Source of the DNA: Diospyros lotus
Lineage: Eukaryota; Streptophyta; Magnoliopsida; Ericales; Ebenaceae
DNA length: 64,000 nt
Reading direction: 5' to 3'
NCBI RefSeq assembly: GCF_014633365.1
Contig: NC_068345.1
Span: forward strand, 13,462,058-13,526,057
Below the pieces are notes generated by a model that ran no database searches, had not been told where the DNA came from, and saw only the letters and a program-made list of their open reading frames with translations. Below, in pieces: positions 34,601 to 39,644 of this stretch. Numbering within the stretch: position 1 is the first letter of the stretch; each line of letters starts with the position of its first letter. Position numbers and translations under genes: made by a program.

Positions 34601-37546
34601 CCACCGGGAATTATTCCCGTCAAACACCAGAATCTCCAGCCGAGGTGTTCGGAACCCCGGTTGTTGTGGACAATTCTGTCCTTCTTGTCCAACTTCCATC
34701 ACATTTCTTATATCACCCTCCGGTTCCATCCCAACACCCTCATTTCTCACTGCTCTATCTCGCCTATTGTCTGGTATTAATGGTTCTGTTCTATCTCTAA
34801 GGGGAAACTCAGGGGCCAATCTTACTGCATTTTGGCGAGTGAACATAACCATAAACTGTTGGAGTTGGGCTCCCAGCTCTGCTCTCATTTGCACATTATC
34901 CTCCTGCATTTGAGACAGAGCCCCATCAAGCCTTCTCTCGAGTTCTCCTACCGAATTTTCCATCCTACGATCCAATGCTAAGATCACCTCATGATTGCGC
35001 TCCGATCCTCGCTCCAACTGCTCTACGCGACACTGGAAGTCTGTCACCGTCGAGCTGAACTGTTGTAACTACGACTCGAAGCTCTTCATGCGGGTGCCTT
35101 CCGCCATGGATGAATGCTCTACTAACTCCAGCCAAGACCGTAGCTCTGATACCAAATTGTCACTGTTGGTGACTCAAGCTGGCTAGTTAACTTAGAATTA
35201 ATCAACGACAACAGTAATGAAGTGAGGTAGAAAGGAAGGGAGAGAGAAAGAGCAGAGGGAAACAGAGAAAGAGAGTAAGGGAGAGATTTTGATTGCTATT
35301 GATATTCTCATTGATGAACCCAAAGGGTCTAGGAAGGATATATAGGCCTCTTAACATGGACGCAGCCGTAGAGGATTCCTTTCCCCTAAGCGGTTATAAC
35401 AACCGGTTTGTCCTATTCTAGCCCTTACACGTGGGCCTCCTCTGGAATATTCTCCAATAACAAACTATTACAGCTGGAAATTAAAACAATAGTCATAATA
35501 AGCAATAACAGAATTAAAGCAAGCAATTACAGTATGCAAAAGAAAGAAAATCAGGGAGTAATATCGTCGTGTGTGACACCCAAGTCCACTGCAATTGCCA
35601 AAGATCAGTTGTTACGAATTTTCCTTCTCAATCACAAGTTCCCGAGATTCAATCGAATGCTGCTTCGATAGGAACACTATGATATTAGTTGAGAAGCAAC
35701 ACAGAATCACAGCTAGATCCTAAAATTGATTGCCTTTGTTAAATTCGTTTGCAATCAGCTTCCGATGATGGCTTGGCTCTGATACGAGTTGTCACACCCC
35801 TAGGGTTGAGATATGGTGCGAAAGGGAATATAGGAAGATTAATACAAGAATTTAGAGAGAGATATCAAATGGAAGGAAGAGAAACAACAAGAAAATGAGA
35901 ATAATCGAGAGAAAGGGAGAGAAGATAACAGAGAGAGAGAAACCAGAATATCAAATTCATTACTCAACCTATTCCATCCTACAACTATGGCTTAATATAT
36001 AGCCTCCAACCATGCACAAGCACCCATGTGCAGTGTACCCCAAATCTTAATTGCCTCTAGCTATAGGACAAATAGCCCTAACAAAAATTAAAAACCAAAA
36101 TTACAATAGCTACCCTTGGCATGTGACACTCATGTGGAAATCTGATATAACTTTTTGAGTAGTAAGGATCTAACGTGCAATTTCTGAAAAATAAAGGGTG
36201 CTCCCTAAATACTACCAAACCTTAGGGGTGTCAAGTATAGTTTACCTACCTTAATTTTTAGACAAAGTACTATTAAAATAATATTTTACAATTATAATTT
36301 ATTTTATTGAAATTCTTTCCTAATATATATGGGTATTAATGATTAAAATTTCTTTCCATTTTGAATTTTATTCTTATTATTATCATTATTATTATATTTA
36401 GTGATGAGATTCATCTACATATGTAAACAAACAGATAGGGTGTTTCCAACCAAGCTAACTGTGAACTGAATACATAGCTGACATACCTTATAACGCAAAG
36501 GCAGGCTGCGCATGAGTTTCACCCGCAAGCAAAGTCCAATCACTGTTGCCATACTACAATGTTCAACTGTTGGAGTGAATGTCACCCTGGATTAGAGATT
36601 TTAACTTAGACGAGTTCAGAAGAGAACTATGATAAGAATAAAAAAATACCATCAGTGGCCAGTAGAAGGAAATTTCTTCTACCTCACATAGTTACGCTCA
36701 TCATCTACCTCAATTGCATCTTCTGTAATAACTTTCAGCTCTTCCAATGAATAAGGATGCTCAGGATCTTTTATGTCTCTAAGATGATTTAAGATTGTTA
36801 AGAAAATAAAACAGTTTCTAACTCAATTCAATCGGTTAAAATTAATACAGGACTTTACAGTGAGGGTAAAACTATATTCATCATACTTAGGTGATGTGAG
36901 TTAAAACCTAATTACAGCTGAAGAACAAAAAGCACAAGAAAAATGAGAAGCAAAATTAACACTGAGATAGAATAAATTCTACCATTTTGCTTCCAGGTGA
37001 TCCTAAGAAGATACATGACCCCAGATTGGTAAATGGGTAATCGAGAATTAGCATTGACTGACCCCAAGTAGTACAGAGGCAGTAGCATGTTAAATTGAGT
37101 TAATGAGTTCACATATTCAAATGAATATATATATTAAATACCAGCACCTCCTTCACATGTGCCTCTACTCCCATTTTTTTGCCTCTCAGGGAAGAAGAAT
37201 GCGGATGGCATAAAATTTTGCGCAACAGAAACTGTCGACTCATGCAGTTTGACTTATTTGGTCAACATATCTAAACAAAGATTCTTTTATGCTACACTTG
37301 TTTACATGTGATTGCCAACTCTAGCACTAAACTTTAAAAGAAAGTTCCAGATGGTAAGACACAAAATTGGGAAAACACATGCACATGAGACAGCACCAAA
37401 TGCAATCAAACTGAAAGGATATCAAAAATTTCCAACTGGTCAATGTGTTCCACGGCGTATTCATCCCCATCATCTGGTGCAGTTCGGGCTCGACGCTCCT
37501 TTTTTTCATACACAGTTGGATTGGCATTGATTAAATTGGGAACCAT
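1065..37546 (-). CDS. AE7: AE7-like MIP18/CIAO2B family protein, five exons
   Basis: Spliced CDS is 37546-37423, 36788-36683, 36586-36487, 1670-1625 and 1165-1065: 477 bases, 158 residues plus stop, matching the roughly 157-residue plant AE7 proteins. The family works in cytosolic iron-sulfur assembly, helping the CIA targeting complex deliver clusters to apoproteins, including DNA polymerases and helicases. Landmarks in order are the N-terminal [33 protein letters not shown], the core [19 protein letters not shown] with its conserved Cys, [14 protein letters not shown], and the C-terminal [15 protein letters not shown]. Exon phases are consistent at every junction and no stop interrupts the frame. 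Intron 3 is about 34.8 kb and filled with mobile elements; the others are short. Gene identity rests on recognised family motifs. Whether the locus still yields correctly spliced mRNA is not known. Confidence 0.9.
1551..1624. repeat. (TG)n(GA)n compound microsatellite at the intron 4 donor
   Basis: About 26 TG units with small interruptions, then about 11 GA units, run up to the last exonic base of exon 4 at 1625. Read on the gene strand the intron begins GTCTCTCTC... then (AC)n, so the repeat itself supplies the 5' splice site. Confidence 0.92.
1625..1670 (-). CDS. AE7: AE7-like exon 4
   Basis: 46 bases encode [15 protein letters not shown] plus one base. The acceptor is CCTCTAG. The donor is CAG/GTCTCT, where the intron starts directly as a TC repeat. 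Phase fits exon 3 (phase 0) and exon 5 (completes GTT for Val). Confidence 0.9.
2745..3124. mobile_element. Left part of a MITE-like element split by chromovirus A
   Basis: It begins with the CTCGTTTGGTAGG type of terminus common in plant MITEs. The reverse complement of 11204-11340 begins with a similar CGTGTTTGATAGG and the same T-rich tract, and the two parts abut the AAAAT target duplication of chromovirus A. The family is not identified and the ends are approximate. Confidence 0.45.
3125..3560 (-). repeat. 3' LTR of chromovirus A
   Basis: Starts on the minus strand with TGTCACGTGCGATG directly after the polypurine tract. Outer end abuts AAAAT. Confidence 0.93.
3561..3574 (-). other. Polypurine tract of chromovirus A
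   Basis: Minus-strand AAGGGGGAGGGAAC touches the 3' LTR, as expected for second-strand priming. Confidence 0.85.
3627..4230 (-). pseudogene. Integrase C-terminus and chromodomain remnant, chromovirus A
   Basis: The [20 protein letters not shown] part of the integrase C-terminal domain is followed near 3640-3800 by a chromodomain-like stretch ([19 protein letters not shown], then PVKWQ...[10 protein letters not shown]). An 84-base direct duplication at 3949-4116 repeats 28 residues of the integrase C-terminal domain. Confidence 0.82.
3949..4116. repeat. 84-base tandem duplication in integrase
   Basis: Units 3949-4032 and 4033-4116 are identical by eye. The length is divisible by three, so the frame is kept and 28 residues are repeated. 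Confidence 0.93.
4352..5002 (-). pseudogene. Integrase core remnant, chromovirus A
   Basis: Contains part of the zinc-binding region ([10 protein letters not shown]...CDTYKRCK) and the rve core with [20 protein letters not shown], the second Asp in VSDCDKIF and the Glu region in [13 protein letters not shown]. It ends at a stop before the C-terminal domain. Confidence 0.9.
5096..5761 (-). pseudogene. RT connection and RNase H remnant, chromovirus A
   Basis: Begins with the typical GHLILGEGV and [18 protein letters not shown] motifs. The RNase H follows with [16 protein letters not shown], where the usual catalytic Asp of LETDAS is replaced by the reading EIDAF, and [14 protein letters not shown]. 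The frame is lost after about residue 200. Confidence 0.88.
5777..6763 (-). pseudogene. Protease end and reverse transcriptase remnant, chromovirus A
   Basis: After the end of the protease the RT runs through [38 protein letters not shown] and [11 protein letters not shown] to the catalytic FFDD box ([14 protein letters not shown]). An in-frame stop near 6180 and other lesions make it non-functional. Confidence 0.9.
6764..7173 (+). repeat. 5' LTR of N1
   Basis: Starts TGATGCGGACAC and ends CTGCGTTA. It contains a TATAAATATG promoter-like box near 6989. Confidence 0.92.
7176..7187 (+). other. Primer-binding site of N1
   Basis: TGGTATCAGAGC lies two bases after the 5' LTR and is complementary to initiator tRNA-Met. 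Confidence 0.88.
7205..7934 (+). pseudogene. Gag-like leader ORF of N1
   Basis: The start [10 protein letters not shown] is followed by a stop. A 207-residue frame from 7311 begins [20 protein letters not shown], resembling the N-terminus of plant gypsy gag. The rest (acidic DDSNDEDD and the later Ser-rich part) matches nothing I recognise, and no zinc knuckle is present. Confidence 0.6.
8431..8826 (+). CDS. Integrase C-terminal fragment running into the N1 3' LTR
   Basis: A 131-residue open frame carries a gypsy integrase C-terminal domain: [40 protein letters not shown] and [20 protein letters not shown]. It crosses the LTR border at 8763 and ends at TAG 8824-8826. A pol frame entering the LTR is reported for CRM-type chromoviruses, which makes a CRM-like origin plausible. 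Alone it has no catalytic residues. Confidence 0.75.
   Translation: MSSKSCTNKKYKATTKKHRKHKVFAIRDEVMIFLKNERIPARKQNKLKSKKYGPYKITKNINDNAYVVDLPNHMGISKIFNVADHSLYLSDVELSYPDYNSRTNSSQVEVNDADTDQDLAQAKAEPTMPEQ
8763..9177 (+). repeat. 3' LTR of N1
   Basis: Starts TGATGCGGATAC and ends CTGCGTCA. Its first 64 bases are part of the upstream integrase-end reading frame. Confidence 0.92.
9178..9544 (-). pseudogene. Protease remnant of chromovirus A, part 1
   Basis: Carries the aspartic-protease signature [16 protein letters not shown]. The frame continues beyond the N1 insertion at 6763 and below. The acidic spacer before the protease is a long Glu run from a TTC repeat on the plus strand. Confidence 0.85.
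9548..10706 (-). pseudogene. Gag remnant of chromovirus A
   Basis: The start at 10706 reads MAEGTHMK, as in the sister elements of this window. A coiled-coil N-terminus and the capsid-like retrotransposon gag region follow. The end is a CCHC knuckle ([14 protein letters not shown]) near 9550-9595. In-frame stops and frameshifts break it, for example soon after the start and around 9975-10150. Confidence 0.88.
10741..10753 (-). other. Primer-binding site of chromovirus A
   Basis: Minus-strand TGGTATCAGAGCC, complementary to the 3' end of initiator tRNA-Met, three bases inside the 5' LTR. Confidence 0.9.
10757..11203 (-). repeat. 5' LTR of chromovirus A
   Basis: Bounded by TGTCAC...TGACA on the minus strand, with the AAAAT duplication outside and the PBS inside. 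It is similar throughout to the LTR at 3125-3560, with substitutions and small indels. Confidence 0.93.
11204..11340. mobile_element. Right part of the MITE-like element
   Basis: This continues the MITE-like sequence after the chromovirus A insertion. It carries the inverted counterpart of the left terminus near 11310-11335. No coding capacity is seen. Confidence 0.4.
11450..12002 (-). repeat. Copia-type LTR, minus orientation
   Basis: Minus strand begins TGTTAGCATTTGTG and ends ATTCCAACA, with a TATAAATAGAGG box and an R-U5 ending in GAACCAAGATAAA, as in other LTRs here. The sequence beyond 12002 reads as a polypurine tract on the minus strand (GGGAGGGTTTTATGC), so it is probably a 3' LTR whose body is lost. 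No matching 5-base duplication was found. Confidence 0.7.
12003..12625. other. Unassigned AT-rich stretch between copia LTRs
   Basis: No gene is visible. MITE-like termini (ACCAAACACATTTTCAG, GCTATCAAACAA) occur at about 12530-12590. Confidence 0.35.
12626..13105 (+). repeat. Copia-type LTR, plus orientation
   Basis: Shares the order of motifs with the reverse complement of 11450-12002: TTTCTAGAAGG, CTATAAATAGGGGTCGGG, GCATGTAATC-like text, AGATAGTGGAGA, TAGATGTAGGTCT and GAACCAAGATAAAT. It is therefore a diverged family member in opposite orientation. The 3' end is approximate. Confidence 0.65.
13106..14058. other. Spacer with MITE-like ends, no gene
   Basis: At 13130-13240 there are TGTTTTGAGG and CTCTCAAACAAGCAC, an inverted MITE-like pair. 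The remainder is AT-rich without recognisable coding sequence. Confidence 0.35.
14059..14414 (-). repeat. 3' LTR of E
   Basis: Plus strand TGTTAAGGG...GCTCATAACA, clearly similar to 18907-19253. Confidence 0.88.
14415..14536 (-). pseudogene. Chromodomain remnant of E
   Basis: A minus-strand frame reads [20 protein letters not shown] and then ILMTNFP, matching the VxWxGL...EASWE core of chromodomains. N2 is inserted just upstream of it and separates it from the integrase tail. Confidence 0.7.
14537..14908 (+). repeat. 5' LTR of N2
   Basis: Bounded by ACTCT outside and ATTGGTATCAGAGC inside. A CCTATAAAAGG promoter-like box lies near 14670. Confidence 0.93.
16395..17030 (+). CDS. Unknown ORF of N2 with internal repeats
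   Basis: A 211-residue open frame. A segment of about 20 residues ([19 protein letters not shown]) occurs twice near residues 13-30 and 51-68. The later part is charged and Asn/Gly-rich. It resembles no gag, pol or transposase domain I know, and the frame continues after one stop to about 17300. Function unknown; it may be a remnant of a longer element protein. Confidence 0.5.
   Translation: MESQLQQKNSSFSVGMEHQWQPKKAAFSVGCPTHEAREGSAYIKQNASFSVGMEHQWQPKKAAFSVGNNKEQKKGISQLDKGTSGGFDEECKEFGRMFREKLQEFAMILIKKYHYNFPIEYFDDYHESFNKEDFLGVEQPNEETRVQMTDSLPTRVFGQKKKHCDGGNSDQKDGCNIESKFGGEKHNLKENYNEQIDRAANAEGSSDIAEK
17676..18038 (+). repeat. 3' LTR of N2
   Basis: Preceded by the purine-rich CAAGGAGGGAGGAAT and followed by ACTCT. 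Confidence 0.93.
18039..18890 (-). pseudogene. Gag/integrase-tail fusion of E
   Basis: The 18119-18373 frame joins a gag capsid-like stretch ([16 protein letters not shown]) to an integrase C-terminal motif ([11 protein letters not shown]). The rest up to the PBS is decayed gag. The join reflects a large internal deletion of pol. Confidence 0.65.
18907..19253 (-). repeat. 5' LTR of E
   Basis: Plus strand TGTTAAGGT...GCTCATAACA, with the PBS directly inside (18891-18903). Confidence 0.88.
19254..19581. other. Spacer between E and D/B
   Basis: AT-rich, without recognisable coding or repeat structure. Confidence 0.4.
19582..19919 (-). repeat. 3' LTR of D/B
   Basis: Outer CTCAT, inner polypurine tract. 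Contains a TTAATATATAG promoter-like box in reverse orientation near 19780. Confidence 0.9.
19920..19953 (-). other. Polypurine tract of D/B with an expanded G run
   Basis: On the minus strand a run of about 18 G bases lies just inside the 3' LTR (C run on plus, 19927-19944). Confidence 0.8.
20118..21134 (-). pseudogene. Gag remnant of D/B
   Basis: The start MVEGTRMK at 21134 matches the sister gags here. The capsid-like part is seen at 20216-20734 ([56 protein letters not shown]). Stops and frameshifts interrupt it and the zinc knuckle is lost. Confidence 0.8.
21135..22060. other. Leader of D/B and junction with the copia element
   Basis: The first part is the untranslated leader of D/B. 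From about 21740 the sequence looks like U3/R of an LTR (TGTTATGTTG..., a CTGTAAATAGAGG box near 21915) belonging to the copia element that follows. The exact border was not found. Confidence 0.45.
22060..23640. repeat. AT-rich LTR-like insert with a 125-base tandem duplication
   Basis: Contains very AT-rich DNA (22200-22550), a short GC-richer part, and a segment whose end (TTCTCATGGGATCGGCACCC...) resembles the LTR ends of large plant gypsy elements. Units 23181-23305 and 23306-23430 are 125-base direct repeats with few differences. No protein-coding frame is seen. Confidence 0.5.
23939..23950 (+). other. Primer-binding site of copia G
   Basis: TGGTATCAAAGC, three bases after the LTR end at 23935. 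Confidence 0.8.
24021..24096 (+). pseudogene. Copia gag, first part
   Basis: Begins [20 protein letters not shown] and KMRA, the standard copia gag N-terminus, then is cut by N3 at 24097. Confidence 0.85.
24097..24478 (+). repeat. 5' LTR of N3
   Basis: TGTCATGACC start, CATGACA end, TTTAC outside, PBS inside. Confidence 0.93.
25400..25942 (+). pseudogene. Gag N-terminus-like ORF of N3
   Basis: The start [17 protein letters not shown] and later [12 protein letters not shown] parallel MAEGT.MKSFESQLQQF and [11 protein letters not shown] of the chromovirus C gag. A coiled-coil pattern spans residues 5-90. A run of 13 G bases (about 25558-25570) interrupts the conserved helix and probably shifted the frame. 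The capsid-like region and zinc knuckle are absent. Confidence 0.75.
27189..27566 (+). repeat. 3' LTR of N3
   Basis: Follows the purine tract and ends in TACATGACA before TTTAC. Confidence 0.93.
27567..28508 (+). pseudogene. Copia gag end and protease, element G
   Basis: Resumes after N3 with the UBN2-type gag ([43 protein letters not shown]). The zinc knuckle has lost its first Cys ([14 protein letters not shown]). The protease reads [20 protein letters not shown], with Gly of the usual DSG replaced by Arg. Several stops lie before 27888. Confidence 0.88.
28509..29230 (+). pseudogene. Copia GAG-pre-integrase remnant
   Basis: Shows [20 protein letters not shown] and [20 protein letters not shown], the pre-integrase zinc region, with [11 protein letters not shown]. 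Later traces (LWGP-like, SHGGA) fade out. The zinc His/Cys set is incomplete. Confidence 0.75.
29276..29555 (+). repeat. 5' LTR of gypsy fragment H
   Basis: Begins TGTTAGAGCCCC, has a GGTATAAAAAC promoter-like box at about 29414, and ends ATCCTATCA before a PBS-like TTGTATCAGAGC at 29559-29570. No partner LTR is in the window. Confidence 0.7.
29584..29781 (+). pseudogene. Gag N-terminus of H
   Basis: 65 residues from [20 protein letters not shown] form a coiled coil typical of plant gypsy gag N-termini. They end at a stop; the capsid-like part continues in another frame, so a frameshift separates them. Confidence 0.7.
29715..30480 (+). pseudogene. Chimeric ORF: gypsy gag joined in frame to hAT transposase
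   Basis: Up to about 30210 the frame is gypsy gag ([31 protein letters not shown]) followed by [19 protein letters not shown], which resembles the segment before protease. From about 30215 it is the DUF659 part of a hAT transposase: [50 protein letters not shown]. The switch is in frame, at an MMK that fits both families. The hAT exon would end at 30480, but the donor reads TTATG instead of GTATG. Whether it is transcribed is unknown. Confidence 0.8.
30595..31398 (+). pseudogene. hAT transposase, central exon
   Basis: Continues DUF659 and the RNase H-like fold: [99 protein letters not shown]. The frame is open throughout. The acceptor is AACAG; the following donor is G/GTACAC. Confidence 0.88.
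31533..32024 (+). pseudogene. hAT transposase, C-terminal remnant
   Basis: [13 protein letters not shown] is followed after a one-base loss by [20 protein letters not shown], then [13 protein letters not shown] and an acidic tail that a TAG at 31877 interrupts. The dimerisation core normally found between the central part and this tail (the CSASGCERNWS region) is absent. Confidence 0.85.
32025..32345. other. 3' flank of the hAT remnant
   Basis: AT-rich DNA ends with a GCGCC-rich stretch (32298-32340) just before the truncated end of chromovirus C. No terminal inverted repeat of the hAT element was found. Confidence 0.4.
32346..32526 (-). pseudogene. RT connection of chromovirus C, truncated
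   Basis: [20 protein letters not shown] and [19 protein letters not shown] are the thumb/connection motifs. Similarity stops at about 32346. Confidence 0.85.
32626..33943 (-). pseudogene. Protease and reverse transcriptase of chromovirus C
   Basis: The protease starts [10 protein letters not shown], then shifts frame into a 370-residue open frame. That frame runs through [11 protein letters not shown], the gypsy linker [20 protein letters not shown], and RT motifs [43 protein letters not shown] and the FFDD box. It is the best preserved RT in the window. Confidence 0.92.
34000..35107 (-). pseudogene. Gag of chromovirus C
   Basis: The start at 35107 reads MAEGTRMK. After a stop, a 298-residue frame (35047-34151) gives the coiled coil ([20 protein letters not shown]), [17 protein letters not shown], and the capsid-like part ([40 protein letters not shown]). 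The zinc knuckle follows in a shifted frame as [14 protein letters not shown], with its last Cys changed. Confidence 0.88.
35158..35578 (-). repeat. 5' LTR of chromovirus C
   Basis: Similar to the LTRs of A, including the shared GGTTATAACAACCGGTTTTG-like core. It abuts the leader of D/B at 35579. Confidence 0.88.
35790..36128 (-). repeat. 5' LTR of D/B
   Basis: Matches 19582-19919 along its length. The inner side carries a PBS reading TCGTATCAGAGC (35776-35787), one substitution from the usual initiator tRNA-Met complement. Confidence 0.9.
36129..36486. other. Remaining intron 3 DNA next to exon 3
   Basis: AT-rich, no mobile-element features. Likely original intron sequence. Confidence 0.55.
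36487..36586 (-). CDS. AE7: AE7-like exon 3
   Basis: 100 bases encode [18 protein letters not shown] and then [15 protein letters not shown], the most conserved part of the MIP18 domain. It is flanked by a CAG acceptor and a good AAG/GTATGT donor that opens the 34.8-kb intron. Confidence 0.92.
36683..36788 (-). CDS. AE7: AE7-like exon 2
   Basis: 106 bases encode the rest of Asp, then [17 protein letters not shown] and an acidic stretch ending in NYV plus two bases of Arg. The 5' edge is set by the family motif [14 protein letters not shown]. The 3' edge is a GT donor (GAG/GTAGAA). Confidence 0.85.
36789..37422 (-). other. Intron 1 of the AE7-like gene, U12-type candidate
   Basis: Begins ATATCCTTT (37422-37414), a perfect match to the U12 5' splice consensus. 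A branch-point-like TTTCTTAAC (36805-36797, one mismatch to TTCCTTAAC) lies 9-10 bases before exon 2. With the family sequence fixing exon 2 at ATCATCTTAGA, the intron ends in AA instead of AC or AG. Confidence 0.72.
37423..37546 (-). CDS. AE7: AE7-like exon 1 (start codon)
   Basis: The ATG at 37546-37544 opens 41 codons plus one base, ending in ...QLEIF and the G of an Asp codon. The start matches the family N-terminus ([19 protein letters not shown]). The exon is followed directly by ATATCCTTT, the U12-type 5' splice consensus. Confidence 0.88.
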
Positions 37547-37635
37547 TCTCCTCAATCAGACTGCTGCAGTTTACAAAATTAATCACACATTAACAACTGT
37601 CGTGCAAACATAAGGAAGCAATATTACAAACACCA

Positions 37636-37870
37636 ATCACCAGGAGCGAGAGCGAGGCGCCGAGGGCGAGCGAGCCACGGAGCGAGGCTGCGAGCGAGAG
37701 CGAGAGCGAGAGCGAGAAGAGGCAGCGAACGAGAGCGAGGCGCCGAGGGCGAGCAAGAGCGAGGACGAGCGAGCGACCCGCGACGGACGGAGAAGGGTTT
37801 GCAGAAGGGCGGGGGGAGAAGGGTATGGCGGTTTGCAGAGGCCAGAAGGGGGCGGGGGCGGCTGATTGGG
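37636..37870. repeat. GC-rich (GAGCGA)n minisatellite-like island
   Basis: Degenerate GAGCGA/GCGAGG units with two longer GAGCGAGGCGCCGAGGGCGA copies stand out in AT-rich surroundings, about 90-320 bases upstream of the AE7-like start codon. The Arg/Ser/Ala-rich frames across it are a by-product of the repeat. It may be part of the promoter or 5' UTR. Confidence 0.75.
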
Positions 37871-37899
37871 GTGTTGTAAAAACATTGGCCGGCCTTATC

Positions 37900-39043
37900 C
37901 ATGGACTAGATGCAGTCAGGTTGGGCTATTATTAAAATTTTATTTTTTATTTTATAAATTTAAATTTGATTGTGAGCTCTTCTGGACCTCGGCATCCAAT
38001 GCTCCCAAAAGATATCCAAAGCAAAAAAAACAAAAAGCAAAGACCAGCAATAGTTGACAATTAAGCTACACAAAAATGAAAATGAAAAATATATATGATA
38101 TAAAATAAAAATGGGAAAATAATATTTTTTAAAAAAATAAAAAATTAAAATGTGAGAAAACTTATAAATAAAAAAAATACAAGGGCATTTTTTGTAAATA
38201 TAATTTTTAATAAAAAAATATAATTATTCAATCTAAAAATAAATATAAATTTCCTATGCATTCAAATAAAAGTAAATAGAAGTGCTACCATCTATGAACC
38301 ATGACTTACTAATTAAAAATAATAATAAATTAAAAAATAATCAAACACAATATAATTTATAAAAATTCCTCCATTTCATCATTCTCTTCTTCTTGGACAT
38401 CAACTAAGTCCAATATCATTTAATCAACACATCAATCAAATTCACACTTAAATCCATTCCCAAACTAAAGCCTAGCAAATTGAATCAGTATAATTAAAAG
38501 GAACGAAGAAAATAGAGAGATCACAATGTTGTTAAAAACATACCAGTTAGCAAGTTGGGATGGATAACAGAATCAACTCTACTAAATACTAAGCATTTAT
38601 TGGGTTGAAATGAGAGTGGGTACATCCCTTTAACTGCCATTAGACAAATTTCACTTTCATATTAAAGAAATCAACAATAATTCAATTTGTAATAATTCTA
38701 AATGAGTTTATTTAATCAAACAGGGGCGGCCTAAAATTAGGATGACACAAATCAACAACCCTAGTAAGAAAAGGTTCCCAACTTGCAATCAATCTGAACG
38801 ATTATAACAACGCAATCAAATTATCACAATGAGAGTAAAATCATTAGCTTACAGACAAGAATCAAACCCTTTCAAGTCAAAACAAAGGAATACGAGAATC
38901 ACCACAAATAAGACCAAGAAACATACAAAGGAAGAAAAACAAAAGAAATCATACCCGTTTAAGTTGAATCAACAACAGCACCGAGCACGAAAACGTGGAT
39001 TCGTGTTTGGGAATCAACGGCGTGACGTGTCGCGAGAAGGACT
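37900..39043. other. AT-rich intergenic stretch
   Basis: Long A/T-rich tracts (38060-38350). One 88-codon frame at 38829-39095 is Lys/Thr-rich, enters the next LTR and has no recognisable domain. No gene is supported. Confidence 0.45.
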
Positions 39044-39307
39044 TGTTACCATAGCTCATTTATATTTTTATTTACTTTATTATTGTAATTCCTAATATAG
39101 AAGTTCGTTTATTTACTTTTACTACTGTAATTCCTACTGTAGAAATAGTTACTAGCATGTGCAATGAGGTTAGAAAAATATCAAGTTTGTTATGGTAGTA
39201 AGGGGTAGGGGCTACCAGGCAGAAGAATCTTCTCCTCCCAAATGCCTTGTGTATATTCTCCAATCCTTGGGATGGACTGGAATTAACAAGAATATCAAAA
39301 TTTTTGC

Positions 39308-39349
<42 letters not shown>

Positions 39350-39594
39350 CTCTGTTCTCCCTTATTCTTCTTTCTTTCTCTCTGTTTTCTATTCTCTATT
39401 TCGGCGTTTGATAGTTCTAATTCTCATTGGAATTTCTGCATCATCTCTCTCTCTCTCTCTTTCTCTCTTTCTTTTCTCTGTTCTCCCTCATTTTTCTTTC
39501 TTTCTTTATATTTTCTATTCTCTATTTCAGCGTTTGATACTTCTAATTCTCATCGAATTAGAGGGAAGGGCATCGTCAAACTTAGGTCATGACA
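39044..39594 (+). repeat. 5' LTR of F with internal duplication
   Basis: TGTTACCATAGC...GGTCATGACA. Two imperfect copies of about 130-140 bases, each a (TC)n run followed by TTCTCTGTTCTCCCT and GTTTGATA.TTCTAATTCTCAT, lie at about 39300-39560. Confidence 0.75.
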
Positions 39595-39644
39595 ATCTTG
39601 GTATCAGAGCAACAGTCCTCGGCTTGGTCTTCTAGGGGAAAAGG

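Larger units (their letters stand above)
32346..35578 (-). mobile_element. Chromovirus C, 5' half only
   Basis: Keeps the 5' LTR (35158-35578, minus TGTCACACACG...), the PBS TGGTATCAGAGC (plus 35144-35155), gag, protease, RT and the start of the RT connection. It breaks off at about 32346 before RNase H and integrase. It is a close relative of chromovirus A. Confidence 0.88.
19582..36128 (-). mobile_element. Gag-only LTR element D/B, split by about 14 kb of insertions
   Basis: The LTR at 19582-19919 and the LTR at 35790-36128 are closely similar (338 and 339 bases, TGTCACACCCC...ATGTGACA). They are in the same orientation and are flanked outside by CTCAT (19577-19581 and 36129-36133). The left half gives polypurine tract, gag and leader (19920 to about 21700); the right half gives PBS and leader start (35579-35788). 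Together they form one minus-strand element whose leader was opened by later insertions. Gag is followed almost at once by the polypurine tract, so pol is missing. Confidence 0.87.
1671..36486 (-). other. Giant intron 3 of the AE7-like gene
   Basis: The interval runs from the GTATGT donor after exon 3 to the CCTCTAG acceptor before exon 4. Nearly all of it is mobile-element sequence. Original intron DNA is probably limited to parts of 1671-2745, some spacer around 13.1-14.05 kb and 19.25-19.58 kb, and 36129-36486. The stretch 1671-2745 has no gene or repeat I can name. Confidence 0.85.

Noticed and set aside
37624..37902. Two overlapping frames rich in Arg, Ser, Pro and Ala on the minus strand
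   Set aside because: They follow from the GAGCGA repeat read in different frames; there are no domains and no conservation signal.
38540..38570. Possible exon end with a GTATG donor on the minus strand
   Set aside because: No open frame or protein similarity around it.
38829..39095. Lys-rich 88-codon frame
   Set aside because: It enters the LTR of element F, has no recognisable domain and low-complexity composition.
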